A DNA stretch of 64,000 bases from Microcaldota archaeon (lineage in GTDB: Archaea; Micrarchaeota; Micrarchaeia; Anstonellales; JAGGVH01), in the NCBI GenBank assembly GCA_020854835.1, contig JAHKLX010000015.1, positions 1-64,000 of the forward strand. Direction: 5' to 3'. How positions within the stretch are numbered: the first letter of the stretch is position 1; each line of letters starts with the position of its first letter. The notes beneath the pieces are model-generated. The model was not told the origin of the DNA. It saw only the letters and a list, made by a program, of their open reading frames with translations, and ran no database searches. A program made the translations under genes and the position numbers. Positions 9,156 to 19,638 of the stretch are shown here, piece after piece.

Positions 9156-12100
9156 CGTTTTTTCTTTGTTGGTTTTTTAATTTTCTTTTTAACTTGTTTT
9201 TTAGGTTTTCTTTTCACTGCTTTTTTTTCTATTCTTTTCTTAGATCTTTTTTCTAATGTTTTAGATTTTTTATTTTTTAGCATGTAGTATGTTGCTGCAA
9301 TCAATAGTATGACCAAAGCAAGGAACAACATCCAAATTTCATCATCTCTTATCATATCTGTTCTTTCAAGTCTCTGTTTTGCTTGTTCGTATTCGCCTTG
9401 TTTAAGCAGTTCTATTGCTTGTGCAGTTTGTACTCTTAAGCGGCCGAGTTCTGCATCATTTTCTATATTTCTTAATCTTTCTAATACTATATCTTTGATT
9501 TCCAGGATCTTCAATTTTTCCTCGTTTGTTAGGGAAGGATCATTCAAAAGATTCTCAAGTTCATCTAATAATTCTTTTAAAAGATCTCTATCTTCATCTG
9601 TAAGATCAACATCTTTTGGATCTATATCATAAACGAATTGACATACACACCCATCACAGTAATAAGCGAAAGGACAGTTTTCATCGTTTTCACACTCGCA
9701 TTGTGGTACACATATGTGTTCAATAGGTATTGTCCCTCTTGGACAGTTTATGTCTTTACAATAACAACCATCACAGTATTGGTCTGTTGCACAGTTTTCG
9801 TTTTGTGTACATTCACAAACAGGATCCACAACTGGGGTGCAATTTATGAAAGTAAAGCTCTGTCCATATGAATCATACCATGTTTTTGATGCAGAAATTG
9901 CATATGTTCCAATATTAAAAGTGTATGGGACTTTTCCTCTAGAATCTGTAACACCTATATTTGTTGTACCTATTATAATTGATACGCCTTCAATAGGTGC
10001 GCCAGTAACTTGATCATAAATTGTAATATCTGTTTGTTGATCTGCGCATGATGTTCCCACTCTTGCGTAGAGTTTAGCTCTTTCTCTTGGGATAACTCCC
10101 CCCCCTGAACCTCCACTGCCGACTGCGACACATTTGCAATCTGTCATTCTGCAGGTATATCCGCTTGGACAGGGGTAACCAATTTCACATTCTTCTTCTC
10201 CTTCTAAAACTTCATCTCCACAAAAACCAGTACCATGGGGTTGAACAACTGTGCTTATACTTTCAGTTGAAGAAATATGCCCCTCCCCATCATCTGCATA
10301 AGCAAAGCAAGTCCATTCTTCACCACTCCCTGTATGTTCTGATGAAACTGTGCTTAATTCACATTCTCCATTAACTGGACATACTTTTTCGTTTATAATG
10401 CCATATCCATTAGTTACTTCTCTTTCTTCATTTACTGTCCACCAATATTTTACAAGTAAATTTTCTTGTTCATTATATCTTGTAATTACTGAACATGTAA
10501 AATCTTCATCATCATAGGGTGTGGAAGGTTCTATTGAAATACTAACAATTTCTGGATTCAATAAATTAGAACAAGTATCATCCCTATAGCATGTTATTCC
10601 CTCATCATTTGAATAGCAAGGAAGAGGTATTGCATCTGCTTCATAATTGATATATGGTTCTTCATACCCCTCTATTACTTTGAATGTTTCATTAAATACA
10701 TCATTAAATAAGAAATCATTACCTGCTCCTTGTCCTATTAATACAGGTTGTCCTCCTGCATCTACATGGCAGGGAATTTCTGGCAGTAAGGCATTTAATT
10801 CAGCACAGGTTTGAACACCTGTATCACTTTGAATATATGCTGTTATATTTTCATAAAAGCTTTCGTATTCACTTGCTCTAACTAAATAAGGTTCTGAATA
10901 ACCATCTGCTATTTTATGTGTTGCATTGAAAATATCATTTGTTGTATAAGCATTTCCATAACCGTTTGGTGAGAATACTATGCCCATATCCGCATAACAC
11001 GTTAAACCCATTCCATCAATAGCAGAACAATTTGTTAAACCCGTTTCTTCTGAAATGTACATGGTTATATTATCTGGACCACCCGTTAAACTAATATCTA
11101 CACAGAATAAATGGAAGTTTTGAGTTCCGTTTGCTAAAAATAATGATAAGGCAGTATCATCAGAATCTACTGTCTGTAAAAACATATCGCCTTCGTGTAA
11201 ACCCAAAAACGCTACTTGATTTGTTCCTTCTGCGTTGCATATTTTATCTGGTAGTTCTAAAATTGAATTTGAAGCTAAATAAGGTGGGCCTGTTCTATTC
11301 CATTCACAAGTTCCACCAAAAGCTTCTTCACAATCTGTTCTGTTATTGTTATCTCTGCAACCTAGTTCTTCTCCTTCACAATATCCCCATCCTATTTCTT
11401 CATTTGGGAAATCTAAACACATAACTGTATAATTTAAATCCGAATTAATACCTTCTAATGTTTGATTATCATACATAATCATTTCTATTTCTCCTTCTAA
11501 ACCATACATAAATACTGTTAAAGGTTCGCCAGTTAATGAAGTTCCATTGCACATCCTACTCTCTATTTGGACTGGGCTTAAAGAGGAAATATAAGATTCG
11601 TTTTCATATGTATAACCACATTCACCAATACAATTTTCATGAGATATGCATGGTGAACAGTCGCAAGAATACGCGTTCATATTAGCATATCCTTCTTCTG
11701 AAAGATTTACAAATTCCCCGTCGTACAAATCACATTCATCTTCACCCAAATCAACAATGCAGAAACTATTGGGTCGGGCGGTTAATAATGAATTAAACAT
11801 TCCTCCTGATAATTGCATATAATAATTTGCAGAGTCTGTGTAATCAACAACAAAATAATTATCCACCCCCCACTCATAATAATAAAAGCCCCCAATATTG
11901 GAGCAGTGGAATAATGGGATCGTAGGTATTGCACACACATTTTCAAATGAAAATGGATGGGTTGAACGTGTGCCGTTCCCACACACATGATCTGTTATAA
12001 CTTCATAAGTTGTTCCTGTTTCAGTATCTGTTATCTCGAAACCACAGATTCTTTTATTATCACAATATGTGCATGTTTGTTCACAGTTGCTGTCTTCATA

Positions 12101-15100
12101 ACAAACACCATTTCCTAATGAGAAATAACCCTCTGCCGGAACATCATCAGTTTTATATACTAGTTCTGGAGGATTTGTATATTCCTCCCCTATATAGAAA
12201 GTATCATCAAAAACGTTGTTTGTGGTATAATCCTCTCCAAAACCGTTTGCAGATAATACTGGTCCGCCTGTTCCTTCATAGCAGGTTAATCCAGTAACAA
12301 TCTCTCTGCCCCCAATATAAATATCTAAAAACTCTTCGCAGTCAGTAATATCAAGTTTAGATGAAACATAAATAGTTCTTGTTGTTACTTTACAATCTTC
12401 TGGACAATTTACATCATCTTCAGTTGTTTCACAATATCCATCTCCACAATAACAATCTTCTGGACAATTATCAGATGTTTCTCCAGAACTTCCATTACAT
12501 TCACCGTCGCCACAAACTCCTTCTTCTGGTAAAGCTCTATTTGGCGGCATTTCTTGTCTCTGTTTCAATAAAAACAAATAATAATCACTTTCTCCATCCA
12601 GATTTGGAATATATTGGTCATCCTTGTATACGACTTCATATGTTGGAATTATTCTATTTTCTCCTACGGCAGATTGCAACACATTGAAATCATATGCTAC
12701 GCGCACAATTTTAGAATCATAATTTTTTCCTGAATCAGGGTCAACTGCTGAAACTGGAGAGAAAGACATGAAGTAACCTGTTTCTTCACTATAACTGCAT
12801 GCACCAAGGCATCCTCCATAAAGAGATTTAACACATAAACTACATTCTTCTGTACATTCTGAATCATAATAACATGTTTCTCCATCATGCGTATATCCCG
12901 TTCCTTCAACTATATTGTAGGTATATCTCAAATGAGCAGGAGTTATCCCAACATCTGAAACTCCATAATCATTAAACGTGTAATCTTCTCCTAACCCATT
13001 TGCTGAAAATGCAAGATCACCGTGATGACATTGCACTTCAGGGAATAATGTTGTGAGGTCTTCACAATTTTCTATTCCTAAATCTGCTTGCATGAAAAGA
13101 GTTGCGTTTTCAAGCGGTTGCCCATCATGGTTTACAAAGTTTACACAGAACACATACACATCATCTTCACCAGTAACAAAATCGAAAACTCTGGCATTCC
13201 TTGGGTCATTACTTATTTCTAAAGGCATTTCCTGAAGGTCATATGATATCCCAACAAAATTATCACATGTCCTATTTCCTTCTTCAATATATATGGGAGA
13301 GTATGAGATAGTATATCCTTCTTCAATACCTCCACAAACATATGCGCAATCATCTGACAATTCGCATTCGCTTTCCCCTCCTAAATAACAGCCTTCTTGG
13401 GATTCACAATCAAAACCTGAAGCAGCAACTTCCTCACAACTCCACGCATCCCCTGCGCAATACTCCGTTTGCCAATAACATGAAAACCAATCACAGCCTG
13501 CTTGTCCGCAGGATTCCTCTGCGGTCCACTCTGGGCACATACTGGGGTGACCAGAACAGTTTTCATCTCCTGATGTCCATGTGCATGATGGTTCGTTTAA
13601 ACACTCCACTTCGCCATAATTGTTACAAGATATTGAATTGTAACAGAATCCATTTTTAGAATCCCATTCACAACTTGGTTGTGCTTGACACTGTGGCTCA
13701 GGATAAACACTACAGTCTACACTATTCCCGCATGATCCCCAGTCACATCCATGGTTTAAACATCCACTTTCATCGCCGCTAAAGAATAAACATTCTGTCG
13801 GTGCCCCGTCGCAAAAACCAGCTTGATCACACCCAACTGGTTCATCATACATAACAGGGCATAATGGATGATTTCCTGCGCAATATGCTAGATTCCATTC
13901 ACAACCGTATTGTTCACCACAACCTTCCTGTTCATTAGCATCATAGGTATCACATTTCCTTGGAGTTCCTAAACATTCTAATTCTAAGTTACAGGCTCTG
14001 AGGTTATGGCATCCTTCAACAACAGAGTATTCACATTGATAACCTTCTAATGAATAAACATCAATCTCATTTTCTCTGTATTGCCTTATCTCATTACACC
14101 GGTTACCTTCAACTGTACAAGAATCAACTCCTATTCCTGTACATGTTTGAGTTTCGCAAGGAGTTAAACATCCACTATCAGTATGGCATATTCCATTTTC
14201 ATCCATATATCCTCCGATTTGGCAATTTAATTGGTTTGGACAATACTCGCTACCTATGCTATCACATGATAATGTTTCTCCTTCACAATATTCGGATCCC
14301 TCATACCAGTTCTCACAACATCCATCGGCAATACATGCTCCTTCTTCTTGGTAAGATGCACAATTATCAATGTTTTCACATCCTCCTTTGTCATAATTCC
14401 AAGCACAACAGTTATTCATGTCGCAATTTTCAAATTCTAGGAACTGACTGCATTCAAAAGCTCTGCCACACATACCCGGAGTCGTCTTCCAATCACAGTA
14501 CAATTGGTCAATACATAAATTTTCATCCATTATTCCAAGACATTCTACTGCTTCACCACCACAAATCTCACATCCTACACATTCAGTTGTAAAATCACAA
14601 GTGGTTCTGCAATCATTCTGAATTTCAAATCCTCCGACATCCACTCCAAACATTTCCCAATTACTAACTTTGTCTATAGTTACGGGATCGTATATGTCCA
14701 AACAATTCCACTGTATTACGACAACTTGGGTTGGAGGATTTATGTAATCTGGTAAAACTGATATGTCATAAATTAAATTTGAATCTAGATAAAGATGTTG
14801 TAGGTTTGTTAGTGTTGCTACTGCGCTAATGTTTGAGATACTGTTAGAGGATAGATAAAGATGTTGTAGGTTTGTGAAATACTCAATTCCAGTCAAATCA
14901 GAAATTCCTCTATCGTTTGCATCAAGAGTTGTTAATGTTCCTGCTTCACAGTCTGTTACTGTGCATCCTTCCCCTTCACCTAATGCAGAACAAACTGCGT
15001 TTAATAAGCCGGAATCTGGGATTGAGATTGGGACGCATTCGGGTTCAAGTGTGCATTCTTCACCATCTATACAACCCATCATCCCATCATATTCGCAGAT

Positions 15101-18100
15101 GTAATAAGTTCCATTATCTGTTCTGTAGTAAATGTTGCATCCATCCGCAGGGTTTGTAAGTGAAAGTTCTTCACACATCATAGTTTCAATTGCAGGACAT
15201 TCTGCAATACTGCAAGAATTATCATCATTGAAATACACAGTATCTAGAACTTGTTCTCCACTCACAAAGAGTATTCTATTATCGATATTCTCCCAGATAT
15301 CCTCAGTATAAGTATATTTGTATTCTATATTGTAATTTATATATTCTGATAAATCAATAGAAACCGTGTAAATGTTGTTTTCATAAGGCGTCATAGCTAT
15401 TCCTTCCCACCAATTAAAGGAGTCTTTAACAAATACACTGTGTATATTCGGATCGAATCCTTGTTCTATTTCACAACTCATGTCAACAAAGAAAGTCACA
15501 TAAGTAGTTTCTTCTCCCAACCATTCACATCCTTCTCTGTTTAAGCAATCGGTTTGATTAGCCATTTCATTACAATAACTATATGCTGGTTTTTGTGTAC
15601 ATTCTGGATATTTCCACGCACATGAAACATCCAACCATTCACATCCTTGTCCCCAACAAGTTTCTGAAGCATAAATCCAACTACAATCTCCATAACAATT
15701 ACCTTCTGCAGGTGTACCCTCCCATTCACAGAAATCTAGGTTAACACATTCTTGATACATTGCTGCAGCGCATGTTATAGGAACACCTCCCATACAGTAT
15801 CCTTCATAATAACCTTGACATTCTTCAGGAGTAATAAATGTCCCGCACTCTTCTGGCCCATAACAATATTCGCTGTTATCCCATTCACACCCTGGATTGA
15901 TGAAACAGTCATAATCCCCAAAATTTCCACATGCCCAAGCAACTCCTACACAATCTGAAATTGCTTCAAAATTTGCATACAATGCTACATCTGTAGAGGG
16001 CATAGGGAACCCTGGATTTTGTTGATATGAAAACACACTCCCATTATCAAGGTATGTCCAAGATAAAAATCCATAACCTGGGACTGGATCTGCATAAATA
16101 TTTACCCATGCTTCTGCAGGATATCCTCCACCGCCAAATGTATTGCCTGCTGTAATAGGAATAGGGTATGTGTATACATAATATATTGGAGGAACGTAAG
16201 TACATTCTCCTCCAGAATAGCAATAATTTTCTTCATTATTCCATATGCACTGGTAACTTGGTTCTCCAGATTCAAAAGAATTTTCGCAATTGACTGGATC
16301 TTCCCACATACTGCAAATAGGGACCTGTTCGCCCATACATTCTGGTATTTGTGGTATGCATTCATTACAACTTTCATCTGCATAACACATTCCATCACCT
16401 GGATTGAAATAATTGCATCCTTCTTCTGGACAGGCATTTAGACTGTATTCGCAGGTTGGAGATTCTTCATAAGAGCATTCTTGACTCGTATAACAATAAC
16501 CTCCATCATCCTCAGTCCAACTACATTGATAGTTTGTGTCTCCTGATTGATAAGAAGCTAAACACTCTGGAAGACCAAGTAAACCCTCACAGGTTTCTAC
16601 TGCGTTGCCCGAACATACTGGGAGAGGTGGTTCTTCATAAGAGCATTCCTCGAGAATCATACAAGCATTTTCTCCATTGAATGCACATTGGTAGTATCCA
16701 TCTGCTGTTTGATAATAATTTGAACAATCATCTTCATAACTATCCAATGCTAAACTAGAACAAAAATCAGTTGGGTTTCCTGCACAAGCAGGTATTTGTG
16801 GTATGCATTCATTACAGCTTTCATCTGCATAACACATTCCATCATTTAGATTGAGATAATTGCAGCCCTCTTCCTGGCAGGCATTTGGACTGTATTCGCA
16901 GGTTGGAAGTTCTTCGCATCCCGCAACCCAGCCAAAGTATTCCGGATTCTCAACATTAGAAGTATCGTAAGTTGTTAATGACCAGCTATTAGCTTCTTCC
17001 AAAACTGAAGCTTCATCTTCCCATAAACCATTTTCTAAATTTGAGCAGGCAGTATTATCAATGAGGTTGTTGTTTGAGCTGTTTTCTAAGACAAATCCTC
17101 TAAAAGTATTTAGAGAAACAATATTAGTGAGAGTATTATCTAAACTTGATAAAACATAAATTCCATAAAAATAATTTTGAACTGTACATCCTGATAACAC
17201 AACTCCTCTTTTAGATTCAATTCTAATCCCTTGTGAAGCACCTCCTTCGCTTCCATCAAGAACTGTGCCATCACAATTCACAACAATATTATCTGAATTT
17301 ATATAAATACCACCTTCTAAATAATATATTCCTGAACAAAGAGTTACACTTTCATTTATCAACATTCCATCTGTTGGGATAACACATTCTTCTTCAATTA
17401 TACATTCATAATCATTCATACATTCCAAAGAATGAATGTTATAAGTACATTGATAACCTTCCAATGAATAAGCAAGAGTTCCGTTATCTATTGCATCTCT
17501 TATTTGTTGACAAATGTATGTTCCTGATTCTGCTATGCAAGTATTAAATTCAATGCCCCCACACATAGAAGGTTCTTCAATGGCATTTATAGTAAATGTG
17601 AAACCCTCTTCTTCTGGAGTTATATATATGTTAGATGCATTAGATGATTCAACACATACAACCCCCCAATAATAATCCCCATTATCCAAAGGACCAACAG
17701 TACATGTAGGAAATAAAACATTAGTTGCTTGACAAATCTCTTGCCAAATATATTCAGTATAAGAATAAAGATAAACACTGCAATTACTTTCCAAGTTAGG
17801 TTGATATCCTACAATAACTGTATCTTCTTCAGTAATTGTTTCGTTTGCAGGTTGGATCAATGTAACTGATAAAGGTATAAAAGGTTCATCTTCATACAAA
17901 CATTCATTTCCGAAATTACATAACTCCTCATCATAATCCCACATACATTGATAATTTGTGTCTCCTTCTTCAAAAGAATTTTCGCAATTGACTGGATCTT
18001 CCCACATACTGCAAATAGCAACAATTTCCCCTATACATGCAGGAGGCAGGCATACAACATCTTCCTCACAATCGGGATCATCACAATCAGTTAAACCATC

Positions 18101-19111
18101 ATTATCATTATCAATTCCATCATCACATAATCCAACTTCACTGCACGTATAACTGCATGAAACTTCATTTCCGCCATTCAAATCATCTACTTCGCATTGT
18201 GTATTTGTTCCAAAAACACCGATACTATCCTCACTTAATAAAATTTGATAATCATTATTATCACACACAACATTTTCGGAAATTTCAATATTCTCACTCA
18301 TTTCCACCCTAATTCCTTCTTGATTATTTTCAATAATATTTGAAGAAATATTAGAATTATCATTTGCCAATAAATAAATTCCTGTTGAAAAATTAGTGAT
18401 ATTACAGTTCTGTATTGTTACTCCGTTTATGCCTGCAATCAAATAAATACCACTGCCATAACCCTCGCCAATAATTCCATATCCCTCACAATTCAAAGTT
18501 ATAGAACTGTTTTGTATCTCAACACTCCCTTGTCCAAAAACATTTCCTGTTAATGTGCATGTTTTTGTTTCATTATTCCATTCCCCCCACTGCAAACAAT
18601 CACAGCCATTATCATTATCGCAGATATACATAGTGCTAGGTCTATTCTGAATCCAAATATGTTCCAATTTGCCTATTTTTTTTGCAAAAGTATATGCCCC
18701 TTCATCATCTGTTTTAAACTTAACTGAATTTTGATAGCTGTTTTCATACTTATAATAATTTGTTTGTTTGTTTAGTCCTATTATACTAATAACAATATTT
18801 TCTTCATCAATTTTTTCAATGAGCATATCAAACATTCCGGGTTTATTTGTTGCTTTCAGTGCAATATCTGAAGAAGTAATTATTTTAACTCCATCGACAT
18901 CAAAACAATTCCCTATTTTTTTTTCATTTCCATCCGATTCAATAAACTCACAATCACTATCTAGGGTAGGTATATTTACAGTATCCCCATTGAATTCAGT
19001 ATCATCTCCTTCAACAAAAGATATTGTTGTTCCTTTTCTAATATCTTCATCAACACATCCAAAACTCGCAAACAAAATTAACAACATTACTAAAACAATC
19101 ATTTTTTTCAT
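9152..19111 (-). CDS. Giant Cys-rich membrane-anchored surface protein
   Basis: This gene encodes about 3,319 residues and takes up a sixth of the window. I chose ATG 19111, preceded by TAGGTGAG, over the ATG at 19144; it gives a signal sequence ending in LFASFGC, which is lipobox-like. In order: a right-handed beta-helix of NosD/pectate-lyase-like repeats (about 190-330), an Asp-rich DNDNDG calcium-type motif (~350), an Fn3-like stretch (~430-520), a second beta-helix (~590-730), an InlB-like repeat (~990-1060), leucine-rich repeats with NLQHLYL (~1395-1480), and a long run of short Cys/Trp modules (to ~1940). Then come repeated modules with ANGxGxDYTxN, an Ig-like domain, a GEEECE module, a carboxypeptidase-regulatory-like domain, CxC-rich modules, a charged coiled coil, one transmembrane helix (IWMLFLALVILLIAATYYML) and a Lys/Arg-rich tail. 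Function is unknown; an adhesin or cell-cell contact protein is inferred. Confidence 0.8.
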   Translation of the reverse strand: MKKMIVLVMLLILFASFGCVDEDIRKGTTISFVEGDDTEFNGDTVNIPTLDSDCEFIESDGNEKKIGNCFDVDGVKIITSSDIALKATNKPGMFDMLIEKIDEENIVISIIGLNKQTNYYKYENSYQNSVKFKTDDEGAYTFAKKIGKLEHIWIQNRPSTMYICDNDNGCDCLQWGEWNNETKTCTLTGNVFGQGSVEIQNSSITLNCEGYGIIGEGYGSGIYLIAGINGVTIQNCNITNFSTGIYLLANDNSNISSNIIENNQEGIRVEMSENIEISENVVCDNNDYQILLSEDSIGVFGTNTQCEVDDLNGGNEVSCSYTCSEVGLCDDGIDNDNDGLTDCDDPDCEEDVVCLPPACIGEIVAICSMWEDPVNCENSFEEGDTNYQCMWDYDEELCNFGNECLYEDEPFIPLSVTLIQPANETITEEDTVIVGYQPNLESNCSVYLYSYTEYIWQEICQATNVLFPTCTVGPLDNGDYYWGVVCVESSNASNIYITPEEEGFTFTINAIEEPSMCGGIEFNTCIAESGTYICQQIRDAIDNGTLAYSLEGYQCTYNIHSLECMNDYECIIEEECVIPTDGMLINESVTLCSGIYYLEGGIYINSDNIVVNCDGTVLDGSEGGASQGIRIESKRGVVLSGCTVQNYFYGIYVLSSLDNTLTNIVSLNTFRGFVLENSSNNNLIDNTACSNLENGLWEDEASVLEEANSWSLTTYDTSNVENPEYFGWVAGCEELPTCEYSPNACQEEGCNYLNLNDGMCYADESCNECIPQIPACAGNPTDFCSSLALDSYEDDCSNYYQTADGYYQCAFNGENACMILEECSYEEPPLPVCSGNAVETCEGLLGLPECLASYQSGDTNYQCSWTEDDGGYCYTSQECSYEESPTCEYSLNACPEEGCNYFNPGDGMCYADESCNECIPQIPECMGEQVPICSMWEDPVNCENSFESGEPSYQCIWNNEENYCYSGGECTYVPPIYYVYTYPIPITAGNTFGGGGYPAEAWVNIYADPVPGYGFLSWTYLDNGSVFSYQQNPGFPMPSTDVALYANFEAISDCVGVAWACGNFGDYDCFINPGCEWDNSEYCYGPEECGTFITPEECQGYYEGYCMGGVPITCAAAMYQECVNLDFCEWEGTPAEGNCYGDCSWIYASETCWGQGCEWLDVSCAWKYPECTQKPAYSYCNEMANQTDCLNREGCEWLGEETTYVTFFVDMSCEIEQGFDPNIHSVFVKDSFNWWEGIAMTPYENNIYTVSIDLSEYINYNIEYKYTYTEDIWENIDNRILFVSGEQVLDTVYFNDDNSCSIAECPAIETMMCEELSLTNPADGCNIYYRTDNGTYYICEYDGMMGCIDGEECTLEPECVPISIPDSGLLNAVCSALGEGEGCTVTDCEAGTLTTLDANDRGISDLTGIEYFTNLQHLYLSSNSISNISAVATLTNLQHLYLDSNLIYDISVLPDYINPPTQVVVIQWNCLDIYDPVTIDKVSNWEMFGVDVGGFEIQNDCRTTCDFTTECVGCEICGGEAVECLGIMDENLCIDQLYCDWKTTPGMCGRAFECSQFLEFENCDMNNCCAWNYDKGGCENIDNCASYQEEGACIADGCCENWYEGSEYCEGETLSCDSIGSEYCPNQLNCQIGGYMDENGICHTDSGCLTPCETQTCTGIGVDSCTVEGNRCNEIRQYRENEIDVYSLEGYQCEYSVVEGCHNLRACNLELECLGTPRKCDTYDANEQEGCGEQYGCEWNLAYCAGNHPLCPVMYDEPVGCDQAGFCDGAPTECLFFSGDESGCLNHGCDWGSCGNSVDCSVYPEPQCQAQPSCEWDSKNGFCYNSISCNNYGEVECLNEPSCTWTSGDENCSGHPSMCPEWTAEESCGQAGCDWFSCYWQTEYCAGDAWSCEEVAASGFDCESQEGCYLGGESECELSDDCAYVCGGIEEGYTISYSPIYIEEGNRTCDNFVGISYDLQEMPLEISNDPRNARVFDFVTGEDDVYVFCVNFVNHDGQPLENATLFMQADLGIENCEDLTTLFPEVQCHHGDLAFSANGLGEDYTFNDYGVSDVGITPAHLRYTYNIVEGTGYTHDGETCYYDSECTEECSLCVKSLYGGCLGACSYSEETGYFMSFSPVSAVDPDSGKNYDSKIVRVAYDFNVLQSAVGENRIIPTYEVVYKDDQYIPNLDGESDYYLFLLKQRQEMPPNRALPEEGVCGDGECNGSSGETSDNCPEDCYCGDGYCETTEDDVNCPEDCKVTTRTIYVSSKLDITDCEEFLDIYIGGREIVTGLTCYEGTGGPVLSANGFGEDYTTNNVFDDTFYIGEEYTNPPELVYKTDDVPAEGYFSLGNGVCYEDSNCEQTCTYCDNKRICGFEITDTETGTTYEVITDHVCGNGTRSTHPFSFENVCAIPTIPLFHCSNIGGFYYYEWGVDNYFVVDYTDSANYYMQLSGGMFNSLLTARPNSFCIVDLGEDECDLYDGEFVNLSEEGYANMNAYSCDCSPCISHENCIGECGYTYENESYISSLSPVQIESRMCNGTSLTGEPLTVFMYGLEGEIEMIMYDNQTLEGINSDLNYTVMCLDFPNEEIGWGYCEGEELGCRDNNNRTDCEEAFGGTCEWNRTGPPYLASNSILELPDKICNAEGTNQVAFLGLHEGDMFLQTVDSDDTALSLFLANGTQNFHLFCVDISLTGGPDNITMYISEETGLTNCSAIDGMGLTCYADMGIVFSPNGYGNAYTTNDIFNATHKIADGYSEPYLVRASEYESFYENITAYIQSDTGVQTCAELNALLPEIPCHVDAGGQPVLIGQGAGNDFLFNDVFNETFKVIEGYEEPYINYEADAIPLPCYSNDEGITCYRDDTCSNLLNPEIVSISIEPSTPYDDEDFTCSVITRYNEQENLLVKYWWTVNEEREVTNGYGIINEKVCPVNGECELSTVSSEHTGSGEEWTCFAYADDGEGHISSTESISTVVQPHGTGFCGDEVLEGEEECEIGYPCPSGYTCRMTDCKCVAVGSGGSGGGVIPRERAKLYARVGTSCADQQTDITIYDQVTGAPIEGVSIIIGTTNIGVTDSRGKVPYTFNIGTYAISASKTWYDSYGQSFTFINCTPVVDPVCECTQNENCATDQYCDGCYCKDINCPRGTIPIEHICVPQCECENDENCPFAYYCDGCVCQFVYDIDPKDVDLTDEDRDLLKELLDELENLLNDPSLTNEEKLKILEIKDIVLERLRNIENDAELGRLRVQTAQAIELLKQGEYEQAKQRLERTDMIRDDEIWMLFLALVILLIAATYYMLKNKKSKTLEKRSKKRIEKKAVKRKPKKQVKKKIKKPTKKKR

Positions 19112-19143
19112 ATTCTCACCTATAACTATTTGTATAGGTTTCA

Positions 19144-19151
19144 TTTATAAA
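19144..19151 (-). promoter_or_regulatory. TATA box for the giant surface protein gene
   Basis: The palindrome TTTATAAA lies 33-40 bases upstream of the chosen start at 19111. This spacing allows a short leader containing the TAGGTGAG ribosome binding site, and it supports starting at 19111 instead of 19144. Confidence 0.5.
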
Positions 19152-19241
19152 TTTTTCATTCTAATATATAATAAAAATTTTTAATTTTCACTACCCTTTT
19201 AAAGGTTTTGGAAATATAATAAAATCTTAAAGGTGATATTC

Positions 19242-19394
19242 ATGGCAAAATTTCCAGAGGCAGAGATTGAATTTAACAAAATAAAAATATGCTTGAAATG
19301 CAAAACAAGAAATCCAAAAGGAGTTAAGAAATGCAGGAAGTGCGGTTATACTACATTTAGACCTAAAAAGAAGGACACTAAAAAGAAAGCGTAA
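19242..19394 (+). CDS. rpl40e: Ribosomal protein L40e
   Basis: A 50-residue basic protein of the large ribosomal subunit. The sequence has MAKFPEAE at the start, then ICLKCKTRNPKG and KCRKCGYTTFRPKK, giving the two CxxC knuckles of the L40e zinc ribbon, and a lysine-rich tail. The start is preceded by AAAGGTGATATTC. It lies between the divergent giant gene and the tRNA gene. Confidence 0.93.
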   Translation: MAKFPEAEIEFNKIKICLKCKTRNPKGVKKCRKCGYTTFRPKKKDTKKKA

Positions 19395-19446
19395 TCACCT
19401 TTCAAAATTCCAATTAGGATTGCAGGTTTTTGCAATACTAAAAAAC

Positions 19447-19462
19447 CAAAGCTTTTGCTTTG
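19447..19462 (+). other. Short perfect hairpin between rpl40e and tRNA-Met
   Basis: CAAAGC, a TTTT loop and GCTTTG form a perfect 6-bp stem in the gap between rpl40e and the tRNA gene. It may help 3'-end formation of the rpl40e mRNA, but archaea do not depend on hairpin terminators, so the role is open. Confidence 0.3.
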
Positions 19463-19536
19463 TAAACTGTGTCATCATCAGCAGCTTGTGTTTATGATGC
19501 CGAGGTAGCTCAGTCGGTTAGAGCGCCAGACTCATA

Positions 19537-19589
19537 TGAGAATATGAGTTATGAGCTCAATGCAATGATTAATATTGGCGTTCTGAGAG
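19537..19589 (+). other. Archaeal tRNA intron at position 37/38 (53 nt)
   Basis: The exon bases CTCA (19531-19534) pair with TGAG (19584-19587) to form the 4-bp central helix. Three-base bulges TAT (19535-19537) and AGA (19588-19590) flank it on opposite strands, and the outer helix is the anticodon stem. Cutting after the second base of each bulge restores a 7-nt anticodon loop. The inner helix is weak (three pairs, one of them G-T), so this is a relaxed bulge-helix-bulge. Position 37/38 is the canonical archaeal site. Confidence 0.88.
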
Positions 19590-19611
19590 ATCTGGAAGTC
19601 GGGGGTTCAAG

Positions 19612-19638
19612 ACAAAAAATTCCAAAAATTTGTGAAAC
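19612..19638 (+). other. Non-canonical tRNA intron in the T-loop at 59/60 (27 nt)
   Basis: A full bulge-helix-bulge can be drawn. The outer helix is the T stem GGGGG/CCCCC, and the central helix is TTCA (19606-19609) with TGAA (19633-19636). The bulges are AGA (19610-19612) and ACT (19637-19639), and the inner helix is CAAA (19613-19616) with TTTG (19629-19632). Cutting after the second bulge base on each strand leaves the T-loop TTCAAGT, exactly seven bases. Introns at 59/60 are known mainly from Thermoproteales. Confidence 0.88.

Noticed and set aside
9309-18312. Many plus-strand ORFs of 60-180 aa opposite the giant gene
   Set aside because: They are His/Leu/Tyr-rich translations of the complement of a Cys/Glu/Asp-rich coding sequence, without ribosome binding sites or recognisable families.
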